Below the pieces are notes generated by a model. It had not been told where the DNA came from, searched no databases, and worked only from the letters and a program-made list of their open reading frames with translations. A DNA stretch of 10,608 nucleotides. It comes from Chitinophagales bacterium. GTDB lineage: Bacteria > Bacteroidota > Bacteroidia > Chitinophagales > UBA2359. Below are positions 1-5,294 of this stretch, piece by piece. A program made the translations under genes and the position numbers. Within the stretch, counting starts at the first letter, position 1. Each line of letters opens with the position of its first letter. Location of the stretch: positions 1 through 10,608 of the forward strand of contig JAHDDN010000167.1 in NCBI GenBank assembly GCA_020629335.1, read 5' to 3'.

Positions 1-600
1 TAATTCTGCTTCTGGCAAAGGTACAGAACCTTTCACACGTTCTACACTTTTCACGCTTACTTTTGGTGTAGGAACATTAACAGATGCGCTTTCTACGCTT
101 ACTTCGCTACCTAATTCTTCTAAAGGGAAGGTATTAGGCATGTGAGAGAGTACTTTCTTTGCTGTTTTTATTTCGTATTCTGCAATAGCTTTACCTGAGA
201 ATACATTTTTCTTTACTTTGAAGCCGCCCTCTGTAGTTGGTAAGCTATTGACGCCTGATACAGTACCGGCATTTAACTTTACTCCTACTCTACCAACGAG
301 TGCTTTACCGAATGAAGTATGAGAAAGAACGACTACCTCTGCTCCTACTTGTTCTGCAATTTGGGCAATGACATCTGCATAAGCGCTATCATCGAAGCTA
401 GAAAGTGCAGCATCTGCTACGTTCATTACTTTAGCTGCGCCGTATTTGCCGAGCACAGCAGAGTTAGCAACGTCTCCTAAAGTAAGTGCAATAGTTTCTG
501 TTCCTAATTGGTCTGCAATTTTGCGACCAAAAACAGTTGCTTCAAATGAAGATTTTTTTAGATTGCCTTGTGAGCTTTCTGCGAATATTAATACTGACAT
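1..600 (-). CDS. etfA: Electron transfer flavoprotein alpha subunit (EtfA), C-terminus cut by window edge
   Basis: The minus strand is open from an ATG at 600 to the window edge, giving 200 residues beginning MSVLIFAESSQGNLKK. Seen: an alpha/beta nucleotide-binding-like N-terminal domain with the stretch LSHTSFGKALVGRVGVKLNAG (about residues 92-112), which matches the conserved T-x-x-G-K-x-L-x-x-R-V segment of EtfA domain I. The protein is normally about 310-320 residues, so the missing third is the C-terminal FAD-binding domain. Known of the family: the alpha/beta heterodimer takes electrons from acyl-CoA dehydrogenases and other flavoprotein dehydrogenases in the cytoplasm and passes them to the quinone pool through an ETF dehydrogenase. 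It lies 26 bases after the etfB stop on the same strand, so the two subunits are almost certainly co-transcribed as etfBA. The partner dehydrogenase is not visible here. Identification is secure; physiological partner unknown. Confidence 0.93.
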   Translation of the reverse strand, partial: MSVLIFAESSQGNLKKSSFEATVFGRKIADQLGTETIALTLGDVANSAVLGKYGAAKVMNVADAALSSFDDSAYADVIAQIAEQVGAEVVVLSHTSFGKALVGRVGVKLNAGTVSGVNSLPTTEGGFKVKKNVFSGKAIAEYEIKTAKKVLSHMPNTFPLEELGSEVSVESASVNVPTPKVSVKSVERVKGSVPLPEAEL

Positions 601-626
601 TAATTTTTAATTTTAGAGATGACTGG

Positions 627-1367
627 TTATATGGCTTTCGCCTCATTGTGTAATAAAGCTACTAATGCGTCCATATCTTCTGGATCAACGAGCTTTACGG
701 CTGATTTTGCAGGAGGAAGATCGTAAGATACGACACTTACTCTTTGCTCGGTTGCTGTAGCTGGCACTACTTTTAGTGGCTTACGCTTAGCCATCATGAT
801 TCCTCTCATATTAGGAATTCGTTGTTCGGCCATTCCTTTAGAAGCACTTAATACAAAAGGAGTATTTACTTCTATGATTTCCTTTCCACCTTCGATATCA
901 CGAGAAATATTGGCTGTATTGCCATTTATTTCCATAGAGCTTGCATAAGAGATGAAAGCTTGGTCTAATAAGGCAGCAATCAATGAACCTACTTCTGAGC
1001 CATTATAATCAATCGTTTCTTTACCTGTAAGGATTAGGTCAAAGTTTTCGCTTTTAGCATATTCTGCTATTTGGCTGGCTACAAAGAAGGCGTCTTTAGC
1101 TTCTGCATCTATACGTACTGCATCATCAGCGCCTATGGCTAATCCTTTACGGATGATTGCATCATTAGCTGCTGGGCCAACATTTATGATTGTAACAGAG
1201 CCACCTAACTTCTCTTTAATTTCGACTCCACGTACTAAAGCATACCATTCATCATAAGGATTCATGATGTACTGTACTTTGTCTTGATTAAATTCTGTAT
1301 TGTTGTTAACGAAACTAATTTTAGTTGTCGTATCGGGTGTTTTGCTTATGCAAACTAAAATTTTCAT
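627..1367 (-). CDS. etfB: Electron transfer flavoprotein beta subunit (EtfB)
   Basis: This gene encodes 246 residues, the usual EtfB length, starting MKILVCISKTPDTT. The frame stays open 33 codons further upstream, but that extension is low-complexity and would precede the family's conserved N-terminus, so the ATG at 1367 is preferred; it is preceded by A-rich leader typical of Bacteroidota. Seen: the AMP-site region LILTGKETIDYNGSEVGSLI (residues 111-130), and the PFVLSASKG...RIPNMRGIMMAKRKPL block (about 170-198). The latter corresponds to the EtfB signature and to the recognition loop that docks onto partner dehydrogenases. Known: EtfB holds a structural AMP and completes the FAD-binding heterodimer with EtfA. 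It is the first gene of an etfBA pair, with etfA starting 26 bases after its stop. No features of an electron-bifurcating variant could be judged from this subunit alone. The TPR gene and dnaB beyond it run the other way, so the pair has its own promoter in 1368-1570. Confidence 0.94.
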   Translation of the reverse strand: MKILVCISKTPDTTTKISFVNNNTEFNQDKVQYIMNPYDEWYALVRGVEIKEKLGGSVTIINVGPAANDAIIRKGLAIGADDAVRIDAEAKDAFFVASQIAEYAKSENFDLILTGKETIDYNGSEVGSLIAALLDQAFISYASSMEINGNTANISRDIEGGKEIIEVNTPFVLSASKGMAEQRIPNMRGIMMAKRKPLKVVPATATEQRVSVVSYDLPPAKSAVKLVDPEDMDALVALLHNEAKAI

Positions 1368-1570
1368 ATTTTTATTTGAGTTTTTAGTATGATTCTTCGA
1401 ACTGGTTTGAGTATTTTCAAAAACAGAGGGCAAAATTAACGAAAATCTAAGGATTGTAAAAATCAAAGGATAGGCAAAATAGGCAATTAGGCCTAAAAAT
1501 GATCTTTAGTCGTGTTAATTTGTATAGAATGAGTTCATAAAGTTTTATATTGTGTACACAAAACTCCAAC

Positions 1571-1906
1571 ATGAAAACGGAAAGATTAAAACAACTGTTC
1601 ACCTTTTTAGAAGAAAACCCTAATGATGCATTTGTTAATTATGCGATAGCGACAGAATATGTCAAAAAGGGAGATGATGATGAAGCTTTAAAATATTATT
1701 TAATGTTATTGGAAAAACATCCTAATTATGTTGCCACTTACTATCATTTAGGTCATTTATATGAGCGTCGGGAGTCTTATCCACAAGCTTTGAGTATTTA
1801 TGAGTCTGGCATGAAAAAAGCAGAAGAGGCTAATGATCAGCATTCTTTAAATGAATTAAAAGGCGCACATCAATTACTTTCCTTAGATATGGAGGATGAG
1901 TGGTAA
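1571..1906 (+). CDS. Small TPR-repeat protein, function unknown
   Basis: This gene encodes 111 residues from the ATG at 1571; the frame could be extended to a TTG at 1550, but the ATG gives a start (MKTERLKQLFTFLEENPND) like that of small TPR proteins in the phylum. Seen: two tetratricopeptide repeats, about residues 20-53 (A-x-x-Y-A-I-A-x-E-Y...EALKYYLMLLEKHPN) and 54-87 (YYHLGHLY...QALSIYESGMKKA). A third amphipathic helix (about 90-105) probably caps the superhelix, and the tail is acidic, ending DMEDEW. There is no signal peptide or membrane segment, so it should be cytoplasmic. TPR folds mediate protein-protein contacts; partners cannot be deduced. It lies between divergently transcribed etfB and the DnaA-box cluster that starts 13 bases after its stop. 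It is therefore transcribed towards the putative origin. An assembly or scaffolding role is only a guess. Confidence 0.85.
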   Translation: MKTERLKQLFTFLEENPNDAFVNYAIATEYVKKGDDDEALKYYLMLLEKHPNYVATYYHLGHLYERRESYPQALSIYESGMKKAEEANDQHSLNELKGAHQLLSLDMEDEW

Positions 1907-1918
1907 GAAAAGACCCAC

Positions 1919-2026
1919 TTATCCACATACTTATCCACAATCGAGGTTATTTGTTGAAAACATGTGGATAACTTTGGCGATTGTCCTAAAAATAATGTAA
2001 ATTCGATGCTAGTGTATTGTGGATAC
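1919..2026. promoter_or_regulatory. Cluster of DnaA boxes
   Basis: Seen directly: the exact nonamer TTATCCACA at 1919-1927 and again at 1931-1939 on the plus strand, then its exact reverse complement TGTGGATAA at 1963-1971. A fourth copy in the same inverted orientation, TGTGGATAC at 2018-2026, differs at one base. The first two are separated by 3 bases, the second and third by 23, the third and fourth by 46. TTATCCACA is the strongest known DnaA-binding sequence. No other cluster was noticed in the window. They may form the DnaA-binding part of an origin, or allow DnaA to control dnaB transcription. Confidence 0.85.
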
Positions 2027-2202
2027 ATTTAATTGTAGAATTGTTAAGATTAGAAGCTTTTATGAGTTAATTTTGTGTTTACAATTTTACAAGAGAAGTC
2101 CATTAGTGCCACTTAAATAATGACTATACTTTCTTTTCAGTTGACTTTTGGATGTGTGTAGTAATGTCGGTTAATTTCATTTAATCATTTTTACTATTTG
2201 TT

Positions 2203-2224
2203 TGAAAAATGGTTGCATTTTTCA
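2203..2224. repeat. 9-bp inverted repeat with 4-base loop
   Basis: TGAAAAATG (2203-2211) and CATTTTTCA (2216-2224) are perfect reverse complements around the loop GTTG. It lies about 100 bases before dnaB in the AT-rich part of the intergenic region. No T-run follows that would make it an obvious terminator. It could be an operator, a cruciform element of an origin, or part of the dnaB leader; none is demonstrated. Confidence 0.5.
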
Positions 2225-2325
2225 TGGGAATCCTCTATCTCTTTATAGAAATAATGAATGTAACAACAAATTGAGTTTTTAAGGAGTAATAACCAAATTT
2301 TTAACCTCTCTGAATTTATAATTAG

Positions 2326-3891
2326 ATGCCGAATGAAGAAAGTCGCATAAGAAATACCCTTGGGAACTTAGGGAAAATTGGTAATCCTTCCAATGATCGT
2401 AGAAGGAGAACTGATTTATCTTCCTATGTTTTTGATAAAGTACAACCTCAAGCCCGTGATTTGGAGGAAGTTGTAATAGGAGGAATGATGTTGGATAAAG
2501 ATGCCATAGCAGAAGTCATCGATATTTTAAAACCTGAAAGTTTTTACTTAGAGGCTCATCAAGAGATCTATTCATCTATTATGGAGTTGTTTAGTAAGTC
2601 TCAGCCAGTAGATATACTGACTGTTACGGAGCAATTGCGTAAAAATGGAAAGTTAGAATTGGTCGGAGGGCCATTTTATGTTTCCAGTTTAACTAGTCGA
2701 GTTGGAACAACGGCCAACATAGAGACTCATGCTCGTATTATTTCTGAGAAGTACATTCTTAGAGAGTTAATTAGGACCTCTACTGAGGTGATAAAACATG
2801 CTTATGATGATACGACAGATGTTTTTGATTTATTAGATAAGACGGAACAGAACCTATTTAATATTACGGAGCAAAACCTTCGTCGTTCTTACGATAAGAT
2901 GGAAGGCTTGATTAATCAAGCGATACAGCAGATTGAGCATTTGAAGGATAATACGGATGGTTTAGTTGGTATTCCGTCTGGCTTTACCGCTTTGGATCGT
3001 TTGACGGCAGGTTGGCAAAAATCTGACTTGGTTATTTTAGCGGCTCGTCCTGGTATGGGTAAAACGGCCTTTACTTTATCGCTGGCTCGTAATGCTGCGG
3101 TGGAGAATAACATTCCTGTTGCTTTTTTCTCTTTGGAGATGTCTTCCTTACAATTAGTGAATAGATTGATTTCTTCTGAGACGGAATTACCTCAAGATAA
3201 AATCAAGCGAGGGGATTTACAAGCTTATGAATGGGAGCAATTAACTCATAAGGTAAACAGTTTGACGCAGGCTCCTATTTTTATTGATGACACACCAGCC
3301 CTTAATATTTTTGAATTGAGAGCAAAGTGTCGTAGAATGAAAATGCAGCATGACATTCAGATGATTATGGTGGATTACTTGCAGTTAATGACGGGTAGTA
3401 CCAATAATAAGTCTGGTAATCGAGAACAAGAAATTGGTTCGATTTCAAGGGCGTTGAAAAATATCGCCAAGGAGCTAAATGTGCCTGTTATCGCATTATC
3501 TCAGCTGAGTAGAGCTGTAGAGACCAGAGGGGGGAATAAGCGCCCCATGCTTTCGGATTTGAGGGAATCAGGATCTATTGAGCAGGATGCCGATATGGTT
3601 ATATTCCTGTATCGTCCTGAGTATTATAAGATTGATCAGGATGAGGATGGTAATCCAACGGCTGGTATGGCCGAGGTGATTATTGCTAAGCATAGAAATG
3701 GTGCAACAGATACCGTCAAAACTCGCTTTATTGGTAAGTATGCTAAGTTTGCTGACTTGGAGACTTTTGAGGGACCTAATGATCCTCATATGACTTTATC
3801 TTCTCGAATGAATGAGGAAGGACAGGCTAACTTCAATGCACAATCTCCTCCGCCGCCGCCACTTCCTGAAGATGATAATATACCATTCTAA
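2326..3891 (+). CDS. dnaB: Replicative DNA helicase DnaB
   Basis: This gene encodes 521 residues, normal for DnaB in this phylum, with no intein. It is the hexameric helicase that unwinds DNA at the replication fork and binds primase. Seen: a basic lead-in with R25-R28, then the all-helical N-terminal domain (about 40-145) containing EEVVIGGMMLDKDAI. A linker follows, then a RecA-type ATPase domain from about residue 206. Key motifs are Walker A ARPGMGKT (240-247, with K246 and T247), Walker B MVDYLQLM (348-355, with D350), and the ALSQLSRAVETR block (390-401). RPMLSDLRESGSIEQDADMV (406-425) and AKHRNG (454-459) follow; R457 is at the expected arginine-finger position. The C-terminus is unusual: five prolines (508-512) lead into the acidic tip EDDNIPF, resembling the SSB tail. 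The ATG at 2326 is the only sensible start and has no clear ribosome binding site. The gene sits directly after the DnaA-box region and is probably monocistronic, given the terminator at 3996. Confidence 0.97.
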   Translation: MPNEESRIRNTLGNLGKIGNPSNDRRRRTDLSSYVFDKVQPQARDLEEVVIGGMMLDKDAIAEVIDILKPESFYLEAHQEIYSSIMELFSKSQPVDILTVTEQLRKNGKLELVGGPFYVSSLTSRVGTTANIETHARIISEKYILRELIRTSTEVIKHAYDDTTDVFDLLDKTEQNLFNITEQNLRRSYDKMEGLINQAIQQIEHLKDNTDGLVGIPSGFTALDRLTAGWQKSDLVILAARPGMGKTAFTLSLARNAAVENNIPVAFFSLEMSSLQLVNRLISSETELPQDKIKRGDLQAYEWEQLTHKVNSLTQAPIFIDDTPALNIFELRAKCRRMKMQHDIQMIMVDYLQLMTGSTNNKSGNREQEIGSISRALKNIAKELNVPVIALSQLSRAVETRGGNKRPMLSDLRESGSIEQDADMVIFLYRPEYYKIDQDEDGNPTAGMAEVIIAKHRNGATDTVKTRFIGKYAKFADLETFEGPNDPHMTLSSRMNEEGQANFNAQSPPPPPLPEDDNIPF

Positions 3892-3901
3892 TGTTTTATT
3901 C

Positions 3902-3924
3902 TTCAACTTACTAAACAAGTTGAA
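3902..3924 (+). repeat. 8-bp stem-loop after dnaB
   Basis: TTCAACTT (3902-3909) pairs perfectly with AAGTTGAA (3917-3924) across a 7-base loop. It begins 11 bases after the dnaB stop. No T-run follows, so it is not a terminator by itself. It may protect the 3' end of the transcript. Confidence 0.5.
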
Positions 3925-3925
3925 A

Positions 3926-3956
3926 ATAATCTCTTCAAAAATATGAAGGAGATTAT
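3926..3956 (+). repeat. Bulged 12-bp stem-loop after dnaB
   Basis: ATAATCTCTTCA (3926-3937) pairs with TGAAGGAGATTAT (3944-3956) with a single extra G bulged in the right arm and a 6-base loop. It follows the previous hairpin by one base. It is AT-rich and has no T-run, so it is more likely an mRNA 3' structure than a terminator. Confidence 0.5.
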
Positions 3957-3995
3957 AATAAAAGATTTAATTATTTTGGTGGTTTAATTTTATAG

Positions 3996-4026
3996 ACAGC
4001 AAGCCCTTTCGGCTTGCTGTTTTTTT
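3996..4026 (+). terminator. Intrinsic terminator of dnaB
   Basis: A perfect 10-bp stem, ACAGCAAGCC (3996-4005) with GGCTTGCTGT (4011-4020), encloses the loop CTTTC and is followed by an unbroken T-run through 4026. It lies about 105 bases after the dnaB stop codon. It should end dnaB transcription and isolate it from the gene at 4234. Confidence 0.92.
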
Positions 4027-4233
4027 ATGTGTAATATCATCAAAATGTCATACTGTCTTCAAATAGCTAAACAATTTGCTTAATATGTTGTCGTTATCTT
4101 ACTATGTATTAACTTGTGTAATGCACATCGATTTTAACTGGCTTCTTCTCTTTTATGAGTTGGGGAGGCGCACGCTGTTTAGAGTTGGGCGTACACATAA
4201 GTACGCCCCTACGTACACAAAACAAAACAAGAT
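4027..4233. other. Upstream region of the secreted-protein gene
   Basis: There is no gene here; with the terminator region the gene-free stretch runs 342 bases (3892-4233). The left half is AT-rich and probably contains the promoter for the gene at 4234, but no clear match to the Bacteroidota TAnnTTTG box was found. The right part (4141-4200) rises to about 48% GC by hand count and holds CTTTTATGAG (4150-4159), a motif that recurs at 2057 and 5189, plus the palindrome at 4187-4208. Confidence 0.5.
4187..4208. repeat. 8-bp inverted repeat before the secreted-protein gene
   Basis: GGGCGTAC (4187-4194) and GTACGCCC (4201-4208) are perfect reverse complements around a 6-base loop. The left arm overlaps CGTACACA (4190-4197), which is repeated directly at 4212-4219. 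It ends 25 bases before the start codon at 4234, so it would lie in the leader RNA or act as an operator. It could also be one copy of a dispersed short palindromic element; the ends read as CCCCTAC outward, a common feature of such repeats. Confidence 0.6.
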
Positions 4234-4977
4234 ATGAAACAGATATTTTTACTTTTGGGAATGATGATGATTAGTGGAGCCGTTTTTGGGCAAAGTTCTA
4301 TTTCGCTTAGTAATGGTGGGATGGATTTCCTATCTTCTAATTTACAAAGAAGTAGTATGGGTACCCAATCTATAGAGAGTCTTATTTCTAAGGGAGGTAA
4401 AGAGATGAGCGCAAAACAAAAGAAAGAACTTTATTTGGAGCAAGAATGGCTAGAGGGTATTATTTATTTAGATGTCGATAAAAAACTTTCGGGCTTACCA
4501 ATTAAATATAATGTATTATCTAGGTTATTTGAGATTAAGAAAGGGGATCAAATAAAGATACTATCAGATTCTCGGGTTGAAGCTTTTACTTGGAATGATC
4601 TATTAGGTAATGAACGTAAGTATGTTTCTGCTCGAAATATCGAACAATCTTTTGAGAATCATGGTTTTTTTGAGATTGTAGAAAGTGGAACGGTTACACT
4701 TTTAAGCTATAAGACCATTGAAATTACTGATAGTAATTATAATACGGCTTTACAGATTGGCAGTAAAGAGAAAACTTATTCTGGTAAGGAGAAGTATTAC
4801 TTGCTTTATAATAATGTGGTTAAGGAGATGAATCGAAAGAAAGATTTATTAAAATCTTTTGGGGAGCAAAGTGATAAAATGCATCAGTATATGAAAAATT
4901 CAGATTTATCTATCCGCAAGAGGAGCGAATTAGCGAATATAGTGAGGCATTATAATTCTGTATTAGGAAGTAAGTAA
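4234..4977 (+). CDS. Secreted protein of unknown function
   Basis: This gene encodes 247 residues starting at the ATG at 4234. Seen: a cleavable signal peptide, MKQIF then a hydrophobic run to about V17-F18-G19, with likely signal peptidase I cleavage before Q20; there is no lipobox cysteine. The mature part starts with a serine-rich stretch (21-50). Next comes a segment about 73-120 with alternating hydrophobics (GIIYLDVDKKLSGLPIKYNV...), probably a beta-rich domain. The C-terminal helix-rich part is strongly basic (198-247: MNRKKDLLKSFGEQ...RHYNSVL). This overall pattern, a YN-containing beta segment followed by a Lys-rich tail ending in a 'YN' motif, is familiar from uncharacterised secreted proteins of Bacteroidota, but I cannot assign a named family. 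It should be periplasmic or exported. It is flanked by terminators on both sides, so it is a single-gene unit. No catalytic motif was recognised. Confidence 0.85.
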   Translation: MKQIFLLLGMMMISGAVFGQSSISLSNGGMDFLSSNLQRSSMGTQSIESLISKGGKEMSAKQKKELYLEQEWLEGIIYLDVDKKLSGLPIKYNVLSRLFEIKKGDQIKILSDSRVEAFTWNDLLGNERKYVSARNIEQSFENHGFFEIVESGTVTLLSYKTIEITDSNYNTALQIGSKEKTYSGKEKYYLLYNNVVKEMNRKKDLLKSFGEQSDKMHQYMKNSDLSIRKRSELANIVRHYNSVLGSK

Positions 4978-4997
4978 TGGCTTAGGGATGGAAGCGG

Positions 4998-5100
4998 TAT
5001 GTGGCGGCCATGCTACGACTTATGGAGCTTAGGCTGACGCTGGCTGGCCTGAAAGGCAGACAAGACAGCCTTAGCGCAATAGGAGTAGTATAGCCACATA
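4998..5100. repeat. Nested imperfect inverted repeat, about 100 bases
   Basis: Three pairs of arms nest in the right order. TATGTGGC (4998-5005) pairs exactly with GCCACATA (5093-5100). TACGACT (5014-5020) pairs with AGTAGTA (5084-5090) with one mismatch. CTTAGGCTG (5028-5036) pairs with CAGCCTTAG (5066-5074) with one mismatch. Inside the loop GCCT (5047-5050) pairs with AGGC (5054-5057). The result is a long interrupted hairpin on either strand. The nesting makes chance unlikely but was judged by eye, not by a folding program. Confidence 0.6.
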
Positions 5101-5108
5101 ATAGTGGA

Positions 5109-5122
5109 CAGCCCGACGGCTG
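5109..5122. repeat. GC-rich 5-bp stem-loop
   Basis: CAGCC (5109-5113) pairs with GGCTG (5118-5122) across the loop CGAC. It stands between the long hairpin and the heptamer repeat. It is short and meaningful only as part of the structured segment. Confidence 0.4.
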
Positions 5123-5134
5123 CGCTTCGCTTGC

Positions 5135-5162
5135 AATGCGTAATGCATAATGATGAATGCTT
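5135..5162. repeat. Imperfect 7-base tandem repeat
   Basis: Four consecutive heptamers read AATGCGT, AATGCAT, AATGATG and AATGCTT, and the next seven bases begin AAT again. The consensus is AATGCNT. The array overlaps no gene and lies inside the GC-rich structured segment. It may have arisen by slippage, or be part of a dispersed repeat. Confidence 0.6.
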
Positions 5163-5163
5163 A

Positions 5164-5221
5164 ATATTTTGCTCGTGCTGCGCACTCGCTTTTATGAGCG
5201 CAGGCGGAAGCCCCAAAATAT
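5164..5221. repeat. Compound stem-loop
   Basis: The outer arms ATATTTTG (5164-5171) and CAAAATAT (5214-5221) are perfect complements. Inside, CTGCG (5178-5182) plus CTC (5185-5187) pair with GAG (5196-5198) plus CGCAG (5199-5203), leaving a two-base bulge and an 8-base loop. The motif CTTTTATGAG (5189-5198) forms the loop and the start of the right inner arm. Confidence 0.5.
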
Positions 5222-5236
5222 CAGATTACAAAAAAG

Positions 5237-5270
5237 AAAAGGCTTGATCGAATGAACGATCAAGCCTTTT
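5237..5270. terminator. Bidirectional intrinsic terminator
   Basis: GGCTTGATCG (5241-5250) pairs perfectly with CGATCAAGCC (5257-5266) around the loop AATGAA, and the stem extends through four A-T pairs on each side (5237-5270). The right side gives a T-run on the plus strand, and the A-run at 5230-5240 gives a T-run on the minus strand. It therefore can stop plus-strand transcription from the secreted-protein gene and minus-strand transcription from the susCD operon, whose last stop codon is 24 bases away. Confidence 0.93.
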
Positions 5271-5294
5271 TTATTTAGTGATAATATTTATCTA

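Larger units (their letters stand above)
1907..2325. other. 419-base AT-rich intergenic region upstream of dnaB, candidate oriC
   Basis: No convincing gene is present on either strand. By hand count the GC content is about 25% over 1981-2100 and about 23% over 2161-2220, lower than the flanking genes. The left third holds the DnaA-box cluster described separately. The remainder contains an AT-rich stretch (2028-2100) that could serve as an unwinding element, a 9-bp inverted repeat at 2203-2224, and the presumed promoter and leader of dnaB, for which I cannot identify boxes with confidence. A cluster of exact DnaA boxes beside an AT-rich tract and next to a replication gene is the classical organisation of a bacterial origin. 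Without genome-wide skew this remains inference. Confidence 0.55.
4978..5236. other. GC-rich structured non-coding segment
   Basis: With the following terminator, 4978-5294 is a 317-base gene-free stretch. By hand count 4981-5220 has 124 G/C in 240 bases (about 52%), against about 35% in the preceding 60 bases and about 32% in the following 60. It is packed with inverted repeats (4998-5100, 5109-5122, 5164-5221) and a heptamer tandem repeat (5135-5162). Open frames through it on the minus strand give compositionally odd peptides with no recognisable domain, so I treat it as non-coding. The compositional jump and dense structure suggest a dispersed intergenic repeat, a MITE-like remnant or a structured RNA. 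Confidence 0.65.

Noticed and set aside
1431..1438. TAATTTTG on the minus strand as the etfB -7 promoter box
   Set aside because: It matches the Bacteroidota TAnnTTTG consensus, but the nearest upstream TTTG is about 25 bases away rather than about 20, and such matches are frequent in AT-rich DNA; kept only as a possibility.
1368..1466. Upstream extension of the etfB frame by 33 codons
   Set aside because: The extension lies before the conserved MKILVCISKTPD start of EtfB, is Asn/Ser/Thr/Lys-rich, and would exceed the family's length.
1550..1570. TTG start for the TPR protein
   Set aside because: The ATG at 1571 gives the natural N-terminus; the seven extra residues show no family resemblance.
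2068..2075. TAATTTTG on the plus strand as a dnaB promoter box
   Set aside because: The nearest upstream TTG is spaced poorly and it lies about 250 bases before the start codon; too weak to annotate.
4982..5216. Two overlapping minus-strand open frames of 67 codons
   Set aside because: They run through the inverted repeats of the GC-rich segment, have no recognisable domain, and lie in both of two competing frames, as expected of non-coding GC-rich DNA.
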